Of a DNA stretch of 54,582 nucleotides, positions 42,016 to 49,749 are shown piece by piece. Both the position numbers and the translations under genes were made by a program. Within the stretch, counting starts at the first letter, position 1. The number at the start of each line of letters is the position of its first letter. A model generated the notes under the pieces. That model saw only the letters and a program-made list of their open reading frames with translations. It was not told the DNA's origin and did not search any database. The DNA is from DASSNR01 sp036278935 (GTDB lineage: Bacteria; Gemmatimonadota; Gemmatimonadetes; Gemmatimonadales; Gemmatimonadaceae): NCBI GenBank assembly GCA_036278935.1, contig DASUKA010000087.1, forward strand, positions 1 through 54,582, in the 5' to 3' direction.

Positions 42016-42653
42016 GTTTCCAGCTCGCGCACTACGCGTGCCGTGACTTCGTCCACCGGGCCCTCCGCATCCACCGTGATCACGCGCGCCCCATCCCCGT
42101 GCGCCATGTACCAATCCAGCACGGGCGCCGTCTGCTCCCAGTACGCCCGCATCCGGGTGCGAATCGCCTCCGGCTCATCGTCCTTCCGGCGGACGAGCCG
42201 GCCGCCGCACTTCTCGCACTGCGCGCCGGCGTCGATCCCGGTGTATGGTGTCTGGCATCCCTCGCACACCGTCCGCTGCCCCAGCCGCCGCACCAGCTCG
42301 TCCTCGCCGACCTCGAACAGCAGCACGGCGTCCAGCCTACGCCCGAGCTCGTGCAGCACCCGCTTCAGCCCCTCCGCCTGCGGAACGGTGCGTACGACGC
42401 CATCCAGAATGGCCCCGCGCGCGGCCGCCGGCTCGGCAAGCGCGCTCTTCATGATGCCCAGGATTACTTCGTCCGGCACCAGCTCACCCCGATCCATGTA
42501 GCCCTGGGCCAGCCGCCCCTGCTCGCTCCCCGCCCGCACAGCGGCCCGCAGCACGTCCCCCGTGGCGATCTTGGGAATCCCGAGCCGATCGGCCAGCCGG
42601 TCGCCTTGCGTTCCCTTACCGGCACCCGGTGGGCCGAGGAGGACGATGATCAT
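42012..42653 (-). CDS. adk: adenylate kinase, zinc-lid type
   Basis: A 213-residue enzyme converting ATP + AMP to 2 ADP. P-loop 'LLGPPGAGKGTQGDRLA', AMP-site 'ATGDVLRAAV', and a lid with four cysteines ('CEGCQTPYTG', 'CEKCGG') that should hold structural zinc. The normally conserved 'LDGFPR' reads 'LDGVVRTVPQAEGL', so the Phe-Pro pair is replaced by Val-Val while the Arg is kept. ATG at 42653. Repeat copy E separates it from secY. Confidence 0.95.
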   Translation of the reverse strand: MIIVLLGPPGAGKGTQGDRLADRLGIPKIATGDVLRAAVRAGSEQGRLAQGYMDRGELVPDEVILGIMKSALAEPAAARGAILDGVVRTVPQAEGLKRVLHELGRRLDAVLLFEVGEDELVRRLGQRTVCEGCQTPYTGIDAGAQCEKCGGRLVRRKDDEPEAIRTRMRAYWEQTAPVLDWYMAHGDGARVITVDAEGPVDEVTARVVRELET

Positions 42654-42680
42654 CGTATGGATGGTAATAGGCAACGCCAG

Positions 42681-42779
42681 CAGGGTGTACGGGACTGGGG
42701 TGTCGGGTAGGCAAACAGAGAGCTCGGCGCGCTCATGCCGTTCCCCTCCACCCTATACCCTGCTCCCTTCACCCTGTCT
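42681..42779 (-). repeat. intergenic repeat element, copy E (secY-adk spacer)
   Basis: An imperfect inverted repeat with arms at about 42681-42711 and 42748-42779. The right arm abuts the secY stop codon. The loop contains GGGGAACGGCATGAGC (minus strand, about 42733-42748), also seen in copies B and F. Confidence 0.75.
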
Positions 42780-42780
42780 T

Positions 42781-44115
42781 CTAGTACCCCGTCGTCTGCC
42801 GCCCGCGGAATCGCACGCGGCCGCGCTTCATAAAGCCATCGTACTTGCGCACCAGCAGGTGTTGCTGCAGCTGCTGGATCGTCTCCAGACCCACACCAAC
42901 CACGATCAGCAACGACGTCCCGCCAAAACGGAAGGGCACGTTGATCAGCTCTGAGATCCAGATCGGCAGCAGCGCGAGGAGGGTCAGGAAGATCGCGCCC
43001 GGGAAGGTGATGCGCGTCATCACCTTGTCGATATACTCGGCCGTCCGCGCGCCCGGCTTGATGCCGGGAATGAACCCGCCCTGCTTCTTCAGGTTCTCGG
43101 CGATGTCGATCGGGTTGAAGATGATCGCCGTGTAGAAGTAGGTGAAGAAGATGATGAGCACCGCGAAGATCACGGCGTAGAGCCACGTCGTGGGCTGGAA
43201 GTATTCCGCCACCGCCTGCAGCCGCGGGTTCCCGGTGCCCATGAACTGCGCGATCGTCCCCGGCACCACGATCACCGTCTGCGCGAAGATGATCGGCATG
43301 ACGTTGGCCGCGTTCATCCGCAGCGGGATGAAGTTCTTGGAGGACTCGCGCTGCCGGCCGCGCGCCATCGTGCGTTGCGGAATCTGGATGGGCACCCGGC
43401 GCGCCGCCACGGTAATGGCGACCGTGCCAGCAACCACCAGCACCATCATCACAATGAGGACGACCAGCGAGAGCGGCTTGATCGCTCCGGTGGCGACAAA
43501 GCTCCACGTCTCCCCGATCCCCGGCCAGAGCGCTTCGATGATCGAGAAGAAGATGAGCAGGCTCGCGCCATTCCCCACGCCGCGCTCGGTGATCTGCTCG
43601 CCCAGCCACATGACGAACACGGCACCGGTGGTGAGAAAGAGCACCATCTCGAGGCGGAACCCCAGCCCCGGGTGCTGGACGGCCCCCTGCAGCGATTCGG
43701 TGAACAGCGCGAAGCCCCACGCCTGCACCACCGCGATCCCGACGGTGATATAGCGGGTCCACTGCTCGATCCGTTTCCGCCCCTCCTCCTCCTTCTGCAT
43801 CTTCTCGATGGAGGGGATGACCGCGCCTACCACCTGGAAGATGATGCTCGCGGAGATATAGGGGATGATGCCGAGGGCAAAGAGCGTCGCGCGCGAGAGC
43901 CCGCCGCCCGAGAACAGGTCGTACAATCCGAGCAGCCCGCCACCCTGCTGATTCTTGAAGAAGTTCAGCAGGGCAATGACATCGATGCCCGGCGCGGTGA
44001 TGTGCGAACCGATGCGATACACGAACAGTGCGAGCAGGGTGAAGCCGATTCTCGACTTCAGCTCCGGCGTCTTGAACAGGTTCGTGATCGCGGCAGCCGC
44101 GTTTCCTTGCGCCAT
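42781..44115 (-). CDS. secY: protein translocase subunit SecY
   Basis: A 444-residue ten-helix channel of the Sec translocon. 'RIGSHITAPGID', plug-region 'GLYDLFSGGGLSRATLFALG', 'IIPYISASIIFQ', and the cytoplasmic loop 'RRVPIQIPQ'. ATG at 44115, one base after the rplO stop and with GAGGAG upstream. An earlier in-frame start lies inside rplO and is rejected. Confidence 0.97.
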   Translation of the reverse strand: MAQGNAAAAITNLFKTPELKSRIGFTLLALFVYRIGSHITAPGIDVIALLNFFKNQQGGGLLGLYDLFSGGGLSRATLFALGIIPYISASIIFQVVGAVIPSIEKMQKEEEGRKRIEQWTRYITVGIAVVQAWGFALFTESLQGAVQHPGLGFRLEMVLFLTTGAVFVMWLGEQITERGVGNGASLLIFFSIIEALWPGIGETWSFVATGAIKPLSLVVLIVMMVLVVAGTVAITVAARRVPIQIPQRTMARGRQRESSKNFIPLRMNAANVMPIIFAQTVIVVPGTIAQFMGTGNPRLQAVAEYFQPTTWLYAVIFAVLIIFFTYFYTAIIFNPIDIAENLKKQGGFIPGIKPGARTAEYIDKVMTRITFPGAIFLTLLALLPIWISELINVPFRFGGTSLLIVVGVGLETIQQLQQHLLVRKYDGFMKRGRVRFRGRQTTGY

Positions 44116-44116
44116 G

Positions 44117-44584
44117 TTACTCCTCGACGCGGCCTCCTGCCGCGACAATCTTCTCTCGGGCGGAGGCGCTCGTCCTCACCCCGCGTACCGTCACCGCACG
44201 GGTGAGCTCGCCGGTGGCGAGCACCTTCGCCGGCCCCTTGTTCACGCGAATGAGCCCAGCATGCGCGAGGGTCTCCGGTGTGACCTCCGTGCCTTCCGGG
44301 AGACCATTCAGCTCCTTCAGGTTCACGATCTGGTTCTCGATGCGGAACTTGTTGGTGAAGCCACGCTTCGGCAACCGCCGCGTGAGCGGCATCTGGCCGC
44401 CCTCGAAATGCGGCTTTCCGCCCCCAGGGCCGTGATGCCCCGCGCGCGCGCGGCTCCCCTTGTGTCCCCGCCCCGCCGTCTTGCCCGTACCTGATCCCGG
44501 ACCGCGACCCACGCGCTTCCGGTCGCGGTGCGAGCCAGGCGCCGGCACGAGGTTGTGCAGCCCGATCTTCTCGATCTCCGCCAT
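44117..44584 (-). CDS. rplO: ribosomal protein L15
   Basis: A 155-residue 50S protein: 'GLHNLVPAPGSHRDRKRVG', 'GRGHKGSRARAGHHGPGGGK', 'HFEGGQMPLTRRLPKRGF'. Normal length. Five bases after rpmD. Confidence 0.97.
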   Translation of the reverse strand: MAEIEKIGLHNLVPAPGSHRDRKRVGRGPGSGTGKTAGRGHKGSRARAGHHGPGGGKPHFEGGQMPLTRRLPKRGFTNKFRIENQIVNLKELNGLPEGTEVTPETLAHAGLIRVNKGPAKVLATGELTRAVTVRGVRTSASAREKIVAAGGRVEE

Positions 44585-44589
44585 CGTCG

Positions 44590-44841
44590 CTACTCCTCCA
44601 CCGGCGTCACGCGTATCAGGTGACGCACCTGCTTGATCTGGCCGCGGAGCGAAGGCGAGTCCGCCTTCACCACCACATCCTGGTGATGCTTCAACCCGAT
44701 CGCCCGGAGCGTCCGGCGCAGCCGCCAGGGATGGCCAATGCCACTCCGCACCTGCTCGATCTTCACCTTACCGGTTGTAAGCGTATTGGGTGCCGTCTGC
44801 CGTGGTCCCTTTCCGGGATGCCACACGAATGTACGTGCCAT
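44590..44841 (-). CDS. rpmD: ribosomal protein L30
   Basis: An 83-residue 50S protein; the core 'KIEQVRSGIGHPWRLRRTLR' and 'IKQVRHLIRVTP' is the usual ~60 residues. About 20 extra residues precede it ('MARTFVWHPGKGPRQTAPNT'). The ATG at 44841 follows the rpsE stop immediately (TAAATG) with GGAG in place, so the extension seems genuine. Confidence 0.93.
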   Translation of the reverse strand: MARTFVWHPGKGPRQTAPNTLTTGKVKIEQVRSGIGHPWRLRRTLRAIGLKHHQDVVVKADSPSLRGQIKQVRHLIRVTPVEE

Positions 44842-45636
44842 TTACGCGCGCTCCTTCGACTCGGCCCGAGACCGATAGCCCAGGCTTGCCGGATCGATCT
44901 CCCGCTCCCGCGCCACCTGCTCGAGCGTCGTGAGGTGCTCCAGCCCGTCCATCGTCGCGCGCACCATGTTATGCGGGTTCGTGGAGCCAAGGCTCTTGGT
45001 GAGGATGTCGGCAATGCCGGCACACTCGAGCACCGCACGTACGGCGCCACCGGCGATCACGCCGGCACCGGGAGCCGCGGGCTTCATGAGCACGCTTCCC
45101 GCGCCATGCCGGCCGAGCACCTCGTGGGGGATCGTCCCCCCCGTGAGCGGCACGGGAACCATGCCGCGCCGAGCACCATCCACCGCCTTCCGCACGGCCT
45201 CCGAGACCTCGTTCGCCTTACCGGTTGCCACGCCAACGCGCCCCTGGCCATCCCCAACCGCCACCAGCGCATTGAAAGAGAACCGGCGGCCACCCTTCAC
45301 GACCTTCGCCACCCGGTTGATGGCGATGACGTTCTCCACCAGGTCGCTCCCCTCTCCACGTCCCGCATCGCCGCCTCGGCCGCCTCGGCCGCCATCGCGG
45401 CCGCCCCCGTGACGGTCACGCCCGCCACCGCTCCGCCCGCCGCCCGGCCCGCCGCGCCCGCCACCACGTCCGCCAGGGCCGCCAGGGCCGCCGCGTCCAC
45501 GGCCGGCGCCACCGCGCCCGCTGCGCGCTCCGCCGCCGCCACGACGTTCCGGCTGAGCCGGCTGAACCGGCTGAGCCGGTGCCTGAGTGGTACTCCCGCT
45601 CTCCTGCACGTTTTCGGGGTGTTGACTCTCTGCCAT
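44842..45636 (-). CDS. rpsE: ribosomal protein S5 with an Arg-Gly-rich N-terminal extension
   Basis: 264 residues, against about 165 in most bacteria. Residues ~98-264 are normal S5 ('NRVAKVVKGGRRFSFNALVA', 'GATG'-type 'GRVGVATGKANEVSEA', 'GSTNPHNMVRA'). Before that, residues 31-96 are almost only Gly and Arg with seven RGG triplets ('RGGGRGGPGGGRSGGGRDR'), preceded by a Gln/Pro-rich start. ATG at 45636 with GGAG upstream and one base after the rplR stop. RGG segments bind RNA in many proteins; the role here is unknown. Confidence 0.95.
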   Translation of the reverse strand: MAESQHPENVQESGSTTQAPAQPVQPAQPERRGGGGARSGRGGAGRGRGGPGGPGGRGGGRGGPGGGRSGGGRDRHGGGRDGGRGGRGGDAGRGEGSDLVENVIAINRVAKVVKGGRRFSFNALVAVGDGQGRVGVATGKANEVSEAVRKAVDGARRGMVPVPLTGGTIPHEVLGRHGAGSVLMKPAAPGAGVIAGGAVRAVLECAGIADILTKSLGSTNPHNMVRATMDGLEHLTTLEQVAREREIDPASLGYRSRAESKERA

Positions 45637-45637
45637 G

Positions 45638-45997
45638 TTAGAACTCCAACCCGCCCTCGCGGGCACCGTCGGCCACGGACTTCACGCGACCGTGATACTT
45701 GTACCCCGCACGATCGAAGACGACGCGCGAAATTCCGGCTTCCCGCGCACGGGCCGCCAGCGCTTTCCCCACCGCCAGCGAACGCTCCGCCTTCTTCCCC
45801 TCTCCGACCGTCAGATCGGTGACGGTGAGCAGCGTGCGGTGCGTGGAATCGTCCACGATCTGCGCATAGATGTGCTTCAATGACCGGCGCACCACCAGGC
45901 GCGGGCGCTCGGCCGTGCCAGCCACCCGCTTGCGCACGCGAAGATGCCGGCGCATTCGCCGCTCCGAGCGCGTCCTCGGCTTGTGAATCGGATGCAT
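45638..45997 (-). CDS. rplR: ribosomal protein L18
   Basis: A 119-residue 5S rRNA-binding protein: 'RRMRRHLRVRKRVAGTAERP', 'SLKHIYAQIVDD', 'ISRVVFDRAGYKYHGRVKSV'. Normal length, three bases after rplF. Confidence 0.97.
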   Translation of the reverse strand: MHPIHKPRTRSERRMRRHLRVRKRVAGTAERPRLVVRRSLKHIYAQIVDDSTHRTLLTVTDLTVGEGKKAERSLAVGKALAARAREAGISRVVFDRAGYKYHGRVKSVADGAREGGLEF

Positions 45998-46000
45998 TGC

Positions 46001-46540
46001 TTACTTGCCTCCCGCCTTGCCGGCCTTCCGGCGAATCTGTTCACCCGCGTACTTGATCCCCTTCCCCTTGTATGGCTCCGGGGGGCGGAGTCCGCGGATT
46101 TCGGCCGCAACCTGCCCGACCAGCTCCTTGTTGGTCCCCTCCACCACGACGGTATTGGGCTGGGGCGCCGAGAGGGTGATCCCCGCGGGCGCCCGGTACT
46201 CCACCGGGTGCGAGAAGCCAAGCGCGAGCCGCAGCCCGAAGGGCCGACCTTCCGCCCGATATCCGACTCCCACGATCTCGAGCTGCTTGCGGAAGCCTGT
46301 CGTCACGCCTTCCACCATGTTGGCCACCAGTGACCGGGTAAGGCCGTGCAGCGCCCGATGCTCGCTCTCATCCGAGGGACGACGCACCACCACCTGCCCC
46401 TCCTCCACGGCCACCTGCATGGCCGAATGGAGGGTGCGCGCCAGTTCCCCCTTTGGTCCTTTGACCGTGATCCTGTGCCCATCCAGCGTCGCCGTGACGT
46501 TCGCTGGCAACGGGACCGGTTTCCGTCCAATTCGTGACAT
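46001..46540 (-). CDS. rplF: ribosomal protein L6
   Basis: A 179-residue 50S protein near the sarcin-ricin loop: 'SRIGRKPVPLPANV', 'KGPKGELART', 'VEGTNKELVGQVAAEIRGLR', 'PEPYKGKGIKYAGE'. Normal length. Follows rpsH by 14 bases. Confidence 0.97.
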   Translation of the reverse strand: MSRIGRKPVPLPANVTATLDGHRITVKGPKGELARTLHSAMQVAVEEGQVVVRRPSDESEHRALHGLTRSLVANMVEGVTTGFRKQLEIVGVGYRAEGRPFGLRLALGFSHPVEYRAPAGITLSAPQPNTVVVEGTNKELVGQVAAEIRGLRPPEPYKGKGIKYAGEQIRRKAGKAGGK

Positions 46541-46554
46541 GCTCGCCTCGTCCC

Positions 46555-46953
46555 TTACCAGACCACCGCCAGCAGCTCCCCGCCGGTGCGCGACTCTCGC
46601 GCCTGCCGATCGGTGAGGATGCCCTGCGAGGTACTCAGAATCGCCATCCCCAGGCCGTTCCTGACCCGCGGAATCTCAGACACGCCCACGTACTTCCGCA
46701 GCCCTGGCGTCGACACGCGGCGCAGCGCCCGGATCACCGGCTGGTCCCCCGCGTACCGCAAGTAGACGCGCAGCACCTGGTGGCCGGCGTCGGTCTCCAG
46801 TGTCTTGAAATCCCTGATGTAGTGATTCTCCATCAGGATTCTGGCGATCTGGATCTTCATCTTGGAGGCCGGAATATCGACGCGACGATGTTTGGCTCCG
46901 CACGCGTTGCGAATCCGCGTCAACATATCGGCAATGGGATCGGTCATACTCAT
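46555..46953 (-). CDS. rpsH: ribosomal protein S8
   Basis: A 132-residue 30S protein that binds helix 21 of 16S rRNA: 'TDPIADMLTRIRNA', 'VSTPGLRKYVG', 'GLGMAILSTSQGILTD'. ATG at 46953 has AGGAGAAGG upstream; a second ATG two codons in is possible. The 171-base spacer before it (copy F) is unusual for this operon. Confidence 0.97.
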   Translation of the reverse strand: MSMTDPIADMLTRIRNACGAKHRRVDIPASKMKIQIARILMENHYIRDFKTLETDAGHQVLRVYLRYAGDQPVIRALRRVSTPGLRKYVGVSEIPRVRNGLGMAILSTSQGILTDRQARESRTGGELLAVVW

Positions 46954-47007
46954 GAATAAATACCTTCTCCTATCGTATCCAGATGGACGTGTAGGAATCC
47001 TGAACCG

Positions 47008-47105
47008 AGGGTATCGGGAGTGGGGTGTGGGGTGCAAGGGGAACGGCATGAGCCAGCGGCTCTCTCTCCCCGCCTACCCCACACTCGATTCCCGACACCC
47101 TGTAC
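47008..47105 (-). repeat. intergenic repeat element, copy F (rpsN-rpsH spacer)
   Basis: Arms at about 47008-47033 and 47072-47105 are imperfect inverted repeats of the GGGTGT(C/A)GGG type. The loop carries GGGGAACGGCATGAGCC, shared with copy E. The upstream gene's stop (47125) is 20 bases away. Confidence 0.8.
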
Positions 47106-47124
47106 TTCTGGCATCCTGTCCTTC

Positions 47125-47310
47125 TCACCAACTCGACTTCCGCACTCCCGGAATCATGCCCGAGAGCGCGAGCTCCCGGAAGCAGATCCGGCACAGGCCG
47201 AACTTTCGCAAATAGGCACGCGAGCGACCGCACCGCTGACACCGGTTGTGCTGGCGCGCCGAGTACTTGGGCGAGCGCTTGCTCTTCTCGATCATGGCCT
47301 TACGAGCCAT
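47125..47310 (-). CDS. rpsN: ribosomal protein S14, zinc-binding type
   Basis: A 61-residue type Z S14: 'RCQRCGRSRAYLRKFGLCRI' with two CxxC knuckles, ending 'GMIPGVRKSSW'. The short zinc form is standard for many bacteria. It lies 27 bases after rplE. Confidence 0.96.
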   Translation of the reverse strand: MARKAMIEKSKRSPKYSARQHNRCQRCGRSRAYLRKFGLCRICFRELALSGMIPGVRKSSW

Positions 47311-47337
47311 TCAACACACTCTCTCTGAAGGTCCACA

Positions 47338-48000
47338 TCACAGGCGCACGATCACGGGTTTCTCGTCCCCGCGGAATGGCATGCCGAGCTCCCGCAGGAG
47401 CGCGAGCGCCTGATCGTCGCGGCCCGCGTTCGTCACGAAGGTGATGTCCATTCCGTGCAGCTGCTCCACGCGATCGTAGTTGATCTCCGGAAAGATCACC
47501 TGCTCCTTGAGGCCGAGGGAATAGTTGCCGCGCCCGTCGAAGGAGCGGGTGCTCACGCCGCGGAAGTCGCGAATGCGCGGGATGGCGACGCTGATGAACC
47601 GGTCGAGGAACTCCCACATCCGCGCTCCACGCAGGGTGACGCTCGCCCCGATCTCCTGTCCCTGTCGGAGTCCGAAGTTCGAGATCGACTTCTTCGCGCG
47701 CGTCCGGATCGGCTTCTGACCGGCGATGGTCCCGATCTCTTCCACGACGCTGTCCAGAATCTTGGGCTGCTTCACGGCTTCCCCCACGCCCACGTTGATC
47801 ACGATCTTGGTGAGCTTTGGGATCTCGTGCACATTGGTGAAGCCGAACTGCGCCTGCAACTTGGGGCGGATCGCGCGCTCGTAGTATTCCCGTAGCCGCG
47901 GCGGTGGTGCCGGCGTGTCCAGCCCCGCATGCTGCTGCCCTGACGCGGCCGCTGAAGACTCCTGCGCGCCACGCGCGCCCTGTTTCTGCTTGGTTGCCAT
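47338..48000 (-). CDS. rplE: ribosomal protein L5 with N-terminal extension
   Basis: 220 residues, about 180 in most bacteria. The core is normal ('YERAIRPKLQAQFGFTNVHE', 'AKKSISNFGLRQGQEIGASV', 'GRGNYSLGLKEQVIFPEI'). An Ala/Gln/Ser-rich stretch of about 33 residues precedes it ('GARGAQESSAAASGQQHAG'). It binds 5S rRNA. Confidence 0.95.
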   Translation of the reverse strand: MATKQKQGARGAQESSAAASGQQHAGLDTPAPPPRLREYYERAIRPKLQAQFGFTNVHEIPKLTKIVINVGVGEAVKQPKILDSVVEEIGTIAGQKPIRTRAKKSISNFGLRQGQEIGASVTLRGARMWEFLDRFISVAIPRIRDFRGVSTRSFDGRGNYSLGLKEQVIFPEINYDRVEQLHGMDITFVTNAGRDDQALALLRELGMPFRGDEKPVIVRL

Positions 48001-48014
48001 ATGCTCCTCGTGCG

Positions 48015-48419
48015 TCAGCGAACGCGGGGGACCGCGTCCCCGCTCTTCACGCTGATGCGCTCCTTGGTACCATCTTCATCGATCCGCATACGAATGCGCG
48101 TCGGTGCGCCCGACTTGGGGTCGAGCAGCATGACGTTCGAGACATTGATCGGAGCCGGGAAGTCGATGATCCCGCTCTCCTCCTCCGCGCTCCGCGCCTT
48201 GCGGTGCCGCTTCACCATATTGACGCCTTCCACCACCACGCGCCCGGCCTTCCGGTACACCCGGAGCACCTTCCCTTCCTTCCCCTTGTCGTTGCCACGC
48301 ATCACGCGCACGGTGTCGCCCTTGGTGATGCGCATCCTGATCCGTTCGACATTCCGGGCGTGCCGCCGCGCATTCTTCACGCGCGTGCGACCAGCCGCGC
48401 GATAAGTGAGCACTCGCAT
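48015..48419 (-). CDS. rplX: ribosomal protein L24 with basic N-terminal extension
   Basis: 134 residues; core KOW protein 'RITKGDTVRVMRGNDKGKEG', 'VVVEGVNMVKRHRKA'. The first 28 residues are Arg-rich ('TYRAAGRTRVKNARRHARN'). ATG at 48419 has a strong GGAGG nine bases upstream, formed by the end of rplN, which favours this longer form over an internal ATG. Confidence 0.92.
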   Translation of the reverse strand: MRVLTYRAAGRTRVKNARRHARNVERIRMRITKGDTVRVMRGNDKGKEGKVLRVYRKAGRVVVEGVNMVKRHRKARSAEEESGIIDFPAPINVSNVMLLDPKSGAPTRIRMRIDEDGTKERISVKSGDAVPRVR

Positions 48420-48420
48420 C

Positions 48421-48789
48421 TTACAACACCTCCGGTGCGAGGGAGACGATCTTCATGAACTTCTTTTCGCGGAGCTCGCGCGCGACTGGCCCGAAGATAC
48501 GCGTCGCCCGCGGCTCGCCAGCGTCATTGATGATGACCACCGCGTTCTCGTCGAAGCGAATGTAGCTCCCGTCCTTCCGCCGCGTCTCCTTGGCCGTGCG
48601 CACCACCACCGCGCGCGCCACGTCGGACTTCTTCACCGTGCCGTTCGGCAGTGCATCCTTCACCGCAACGATCACGGTATCGCCCAGCCCCGCGTAGCGG
48701 CGCCGTGTGCCACCCAGCACCCGGATCACCAGCGCGCGCTTGGCGCCCGAATTGTCCGCTACCTTGACCATCGATTCCTGCTGGATCAT
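48421..48789 (-). CDS. rplN: ribosomal protein L14
   Basis: A 122-residue 50S protein: 'MIQQESMVKVADNSGAKRAL', 'IRVLGGTRRRYAGLGD', 'FGPVARELREKKFMKIVSLA'. Fully conserved length and motifs. Confidence 0.98.
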   Translation of the reverse strand: MIQQESMVKVADNSGAKRALVIRVLGGTRRRYAGLGDTVIVAVKDALPNGTVKKSDVARAVVVRTAKETRRKDGSYIRFDENAVVIINDAGEPRATRIFGPVARELREKKFMKIVSLAPEVL

Positions 48790-48802
48790 GGCTCAGTCTC
48801 CG

Positions 48803-49087
48803 TTAGCGCGCCCGATCGACGATCTCGACCACGCGCCATCGCTTGTCCTTCGACAGCGGCCGCGTCTCCATGATCCGCACGCGGTCCCCGGTCCTGGCCG
48901 TGTTCTCTTCGTCGTGCACTTTCACGCGCTTCGTGCGCGCGACCATCTTGCCATACAAGGGGTGCTGGAAGCGCCGCTCGATTGCCACCACCACCGTCTT
49001 CTGCATCTTGTCGCTCACGACAAGCCCGACCCGCGTCTTCCGCGTGCCGCGCGTCGCCGCCTGCGCCGTGTTCATCCTGTCGGCCAT
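48803..49087 (-). CDS. rpsQ: ribosomal protein S17
   Basis: A 94-residue 30S protein: 'RVGLVVSDKMQKTVVVAIE', 'HPLYGKMVARTKRVKVHDEE', 'DRVRIMETRPLSKDKRW'. A start at MADRM includes a slightly long N-terminus. Confidence 0.97.
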   Translation of the reverse strand: MADRMNTAQAATRGTRKTRVGLVVSDKMQKTVVVAIERRFQHPLYGKMVARTKRVKVHDEENTARTGDRVRIMETRPLSKDKRWRVVEIVDRAR

Positions 49088-49105
49088 GTGCTGTATCGCT
49101 CCTGA

Positions 49106-49321
49106 CTAACGAGTCGTGCCGGTGGCAGCCGCCGCCAATTGCCGCTCGCGCTGAATCGTCTTGAGCCGCGCGACATCCTTCCGAATCACGCGAAAGCGCA
49201 ACGGATCGTCGAGGACCTCCGTGGCACTCCGGAACCGGAGGCGGAACCGCTCTTCCTCCAGCTCGGCAATGCGACGCACAATCTCCTCGTCGCTCAGATC
49301 CCGGATCTCCTCAGGTCGCAT
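49106..49321 (-). CDS. rpmC: ribosomal protein L29
   Basis: A 71-residue 50S protein near the exit tunnel: 'MRPEEIRDLSDEEIVRRIAE', 'LRFRSATEVLDDPLRFRVIR', then 'DVARLKTIQRERQ'. It overlaps the end of rplP by 11 bases. Confidence 0.95.
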   Translation of the reverse strand: MRPEEIRDLSDEEIVRRIAELEEERFRLRFRSATEVLDDPLRFRVIRKDVARLKTIQRERQLAAAATGTTR

Positions 49322-49739
49322 CGGTGTGTGCCTCCTCGCGCATCACGAACTTGGTCTTCACGCCGAGCTTCGCGGCGGCCAGCGCCATCGCCTGCTCGGC
49401 GGTCGCGCGGTTCACGCCCTCGAGCTCGAACAGCACCCGGCCCGGCTTCACCACCGCCACCCAGCCTTCCGGCGACCCCTTGCCCTTCCCCATCCGGGTC
49501 TCGGCCGGCTTCTTGGTGATCGGTTTGTCGGGAAAGATGCGGATCCACACCTTTCCACCGCGCTTGATATGCCGCGTGAGTGCCACGCGGGCCGCCTCGA
49601 TCTGCCGATTCGTGATCCAGCCCGGCTCCAGCGCCTGCAACCCGTAATGCCCGAACGCCACCGTGGCGCCGCGCGTCGCCAGCCCCGTGGTGCGCCCCTT
49701 GAACATCTTGCGGAATTTGACCCGCTTTGGACTCAGCAT
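49311..49739 (-). CDS. rplP: ribosomal protein L16
   Basis: A 142-residue 50S protein: 'MLSPKRVKFRKMFKGRTTGL', 'FGHYGLQALEPGWITNRQIE', 'RIFPDKPITKKPAETRMGKG'. ATG at 49739; longer frames read into rpsC and are rejected. Confidence 0.97.
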   Translation of the reverse strand: MLSPKRVKFRKMFKGRTTGLATRGATVAFGHYGLQALEPGWITNRQIEAARVALTRHIKRGGKVWIRIFPDKPITKKPAETRMGKGKGSPEGWVAVVKPGRVLFELEGVNRATAEQAMALAAAKLGVKTKFVMREEAHTDAT

Positions 49740-49749
49740 CGCGTCACCC

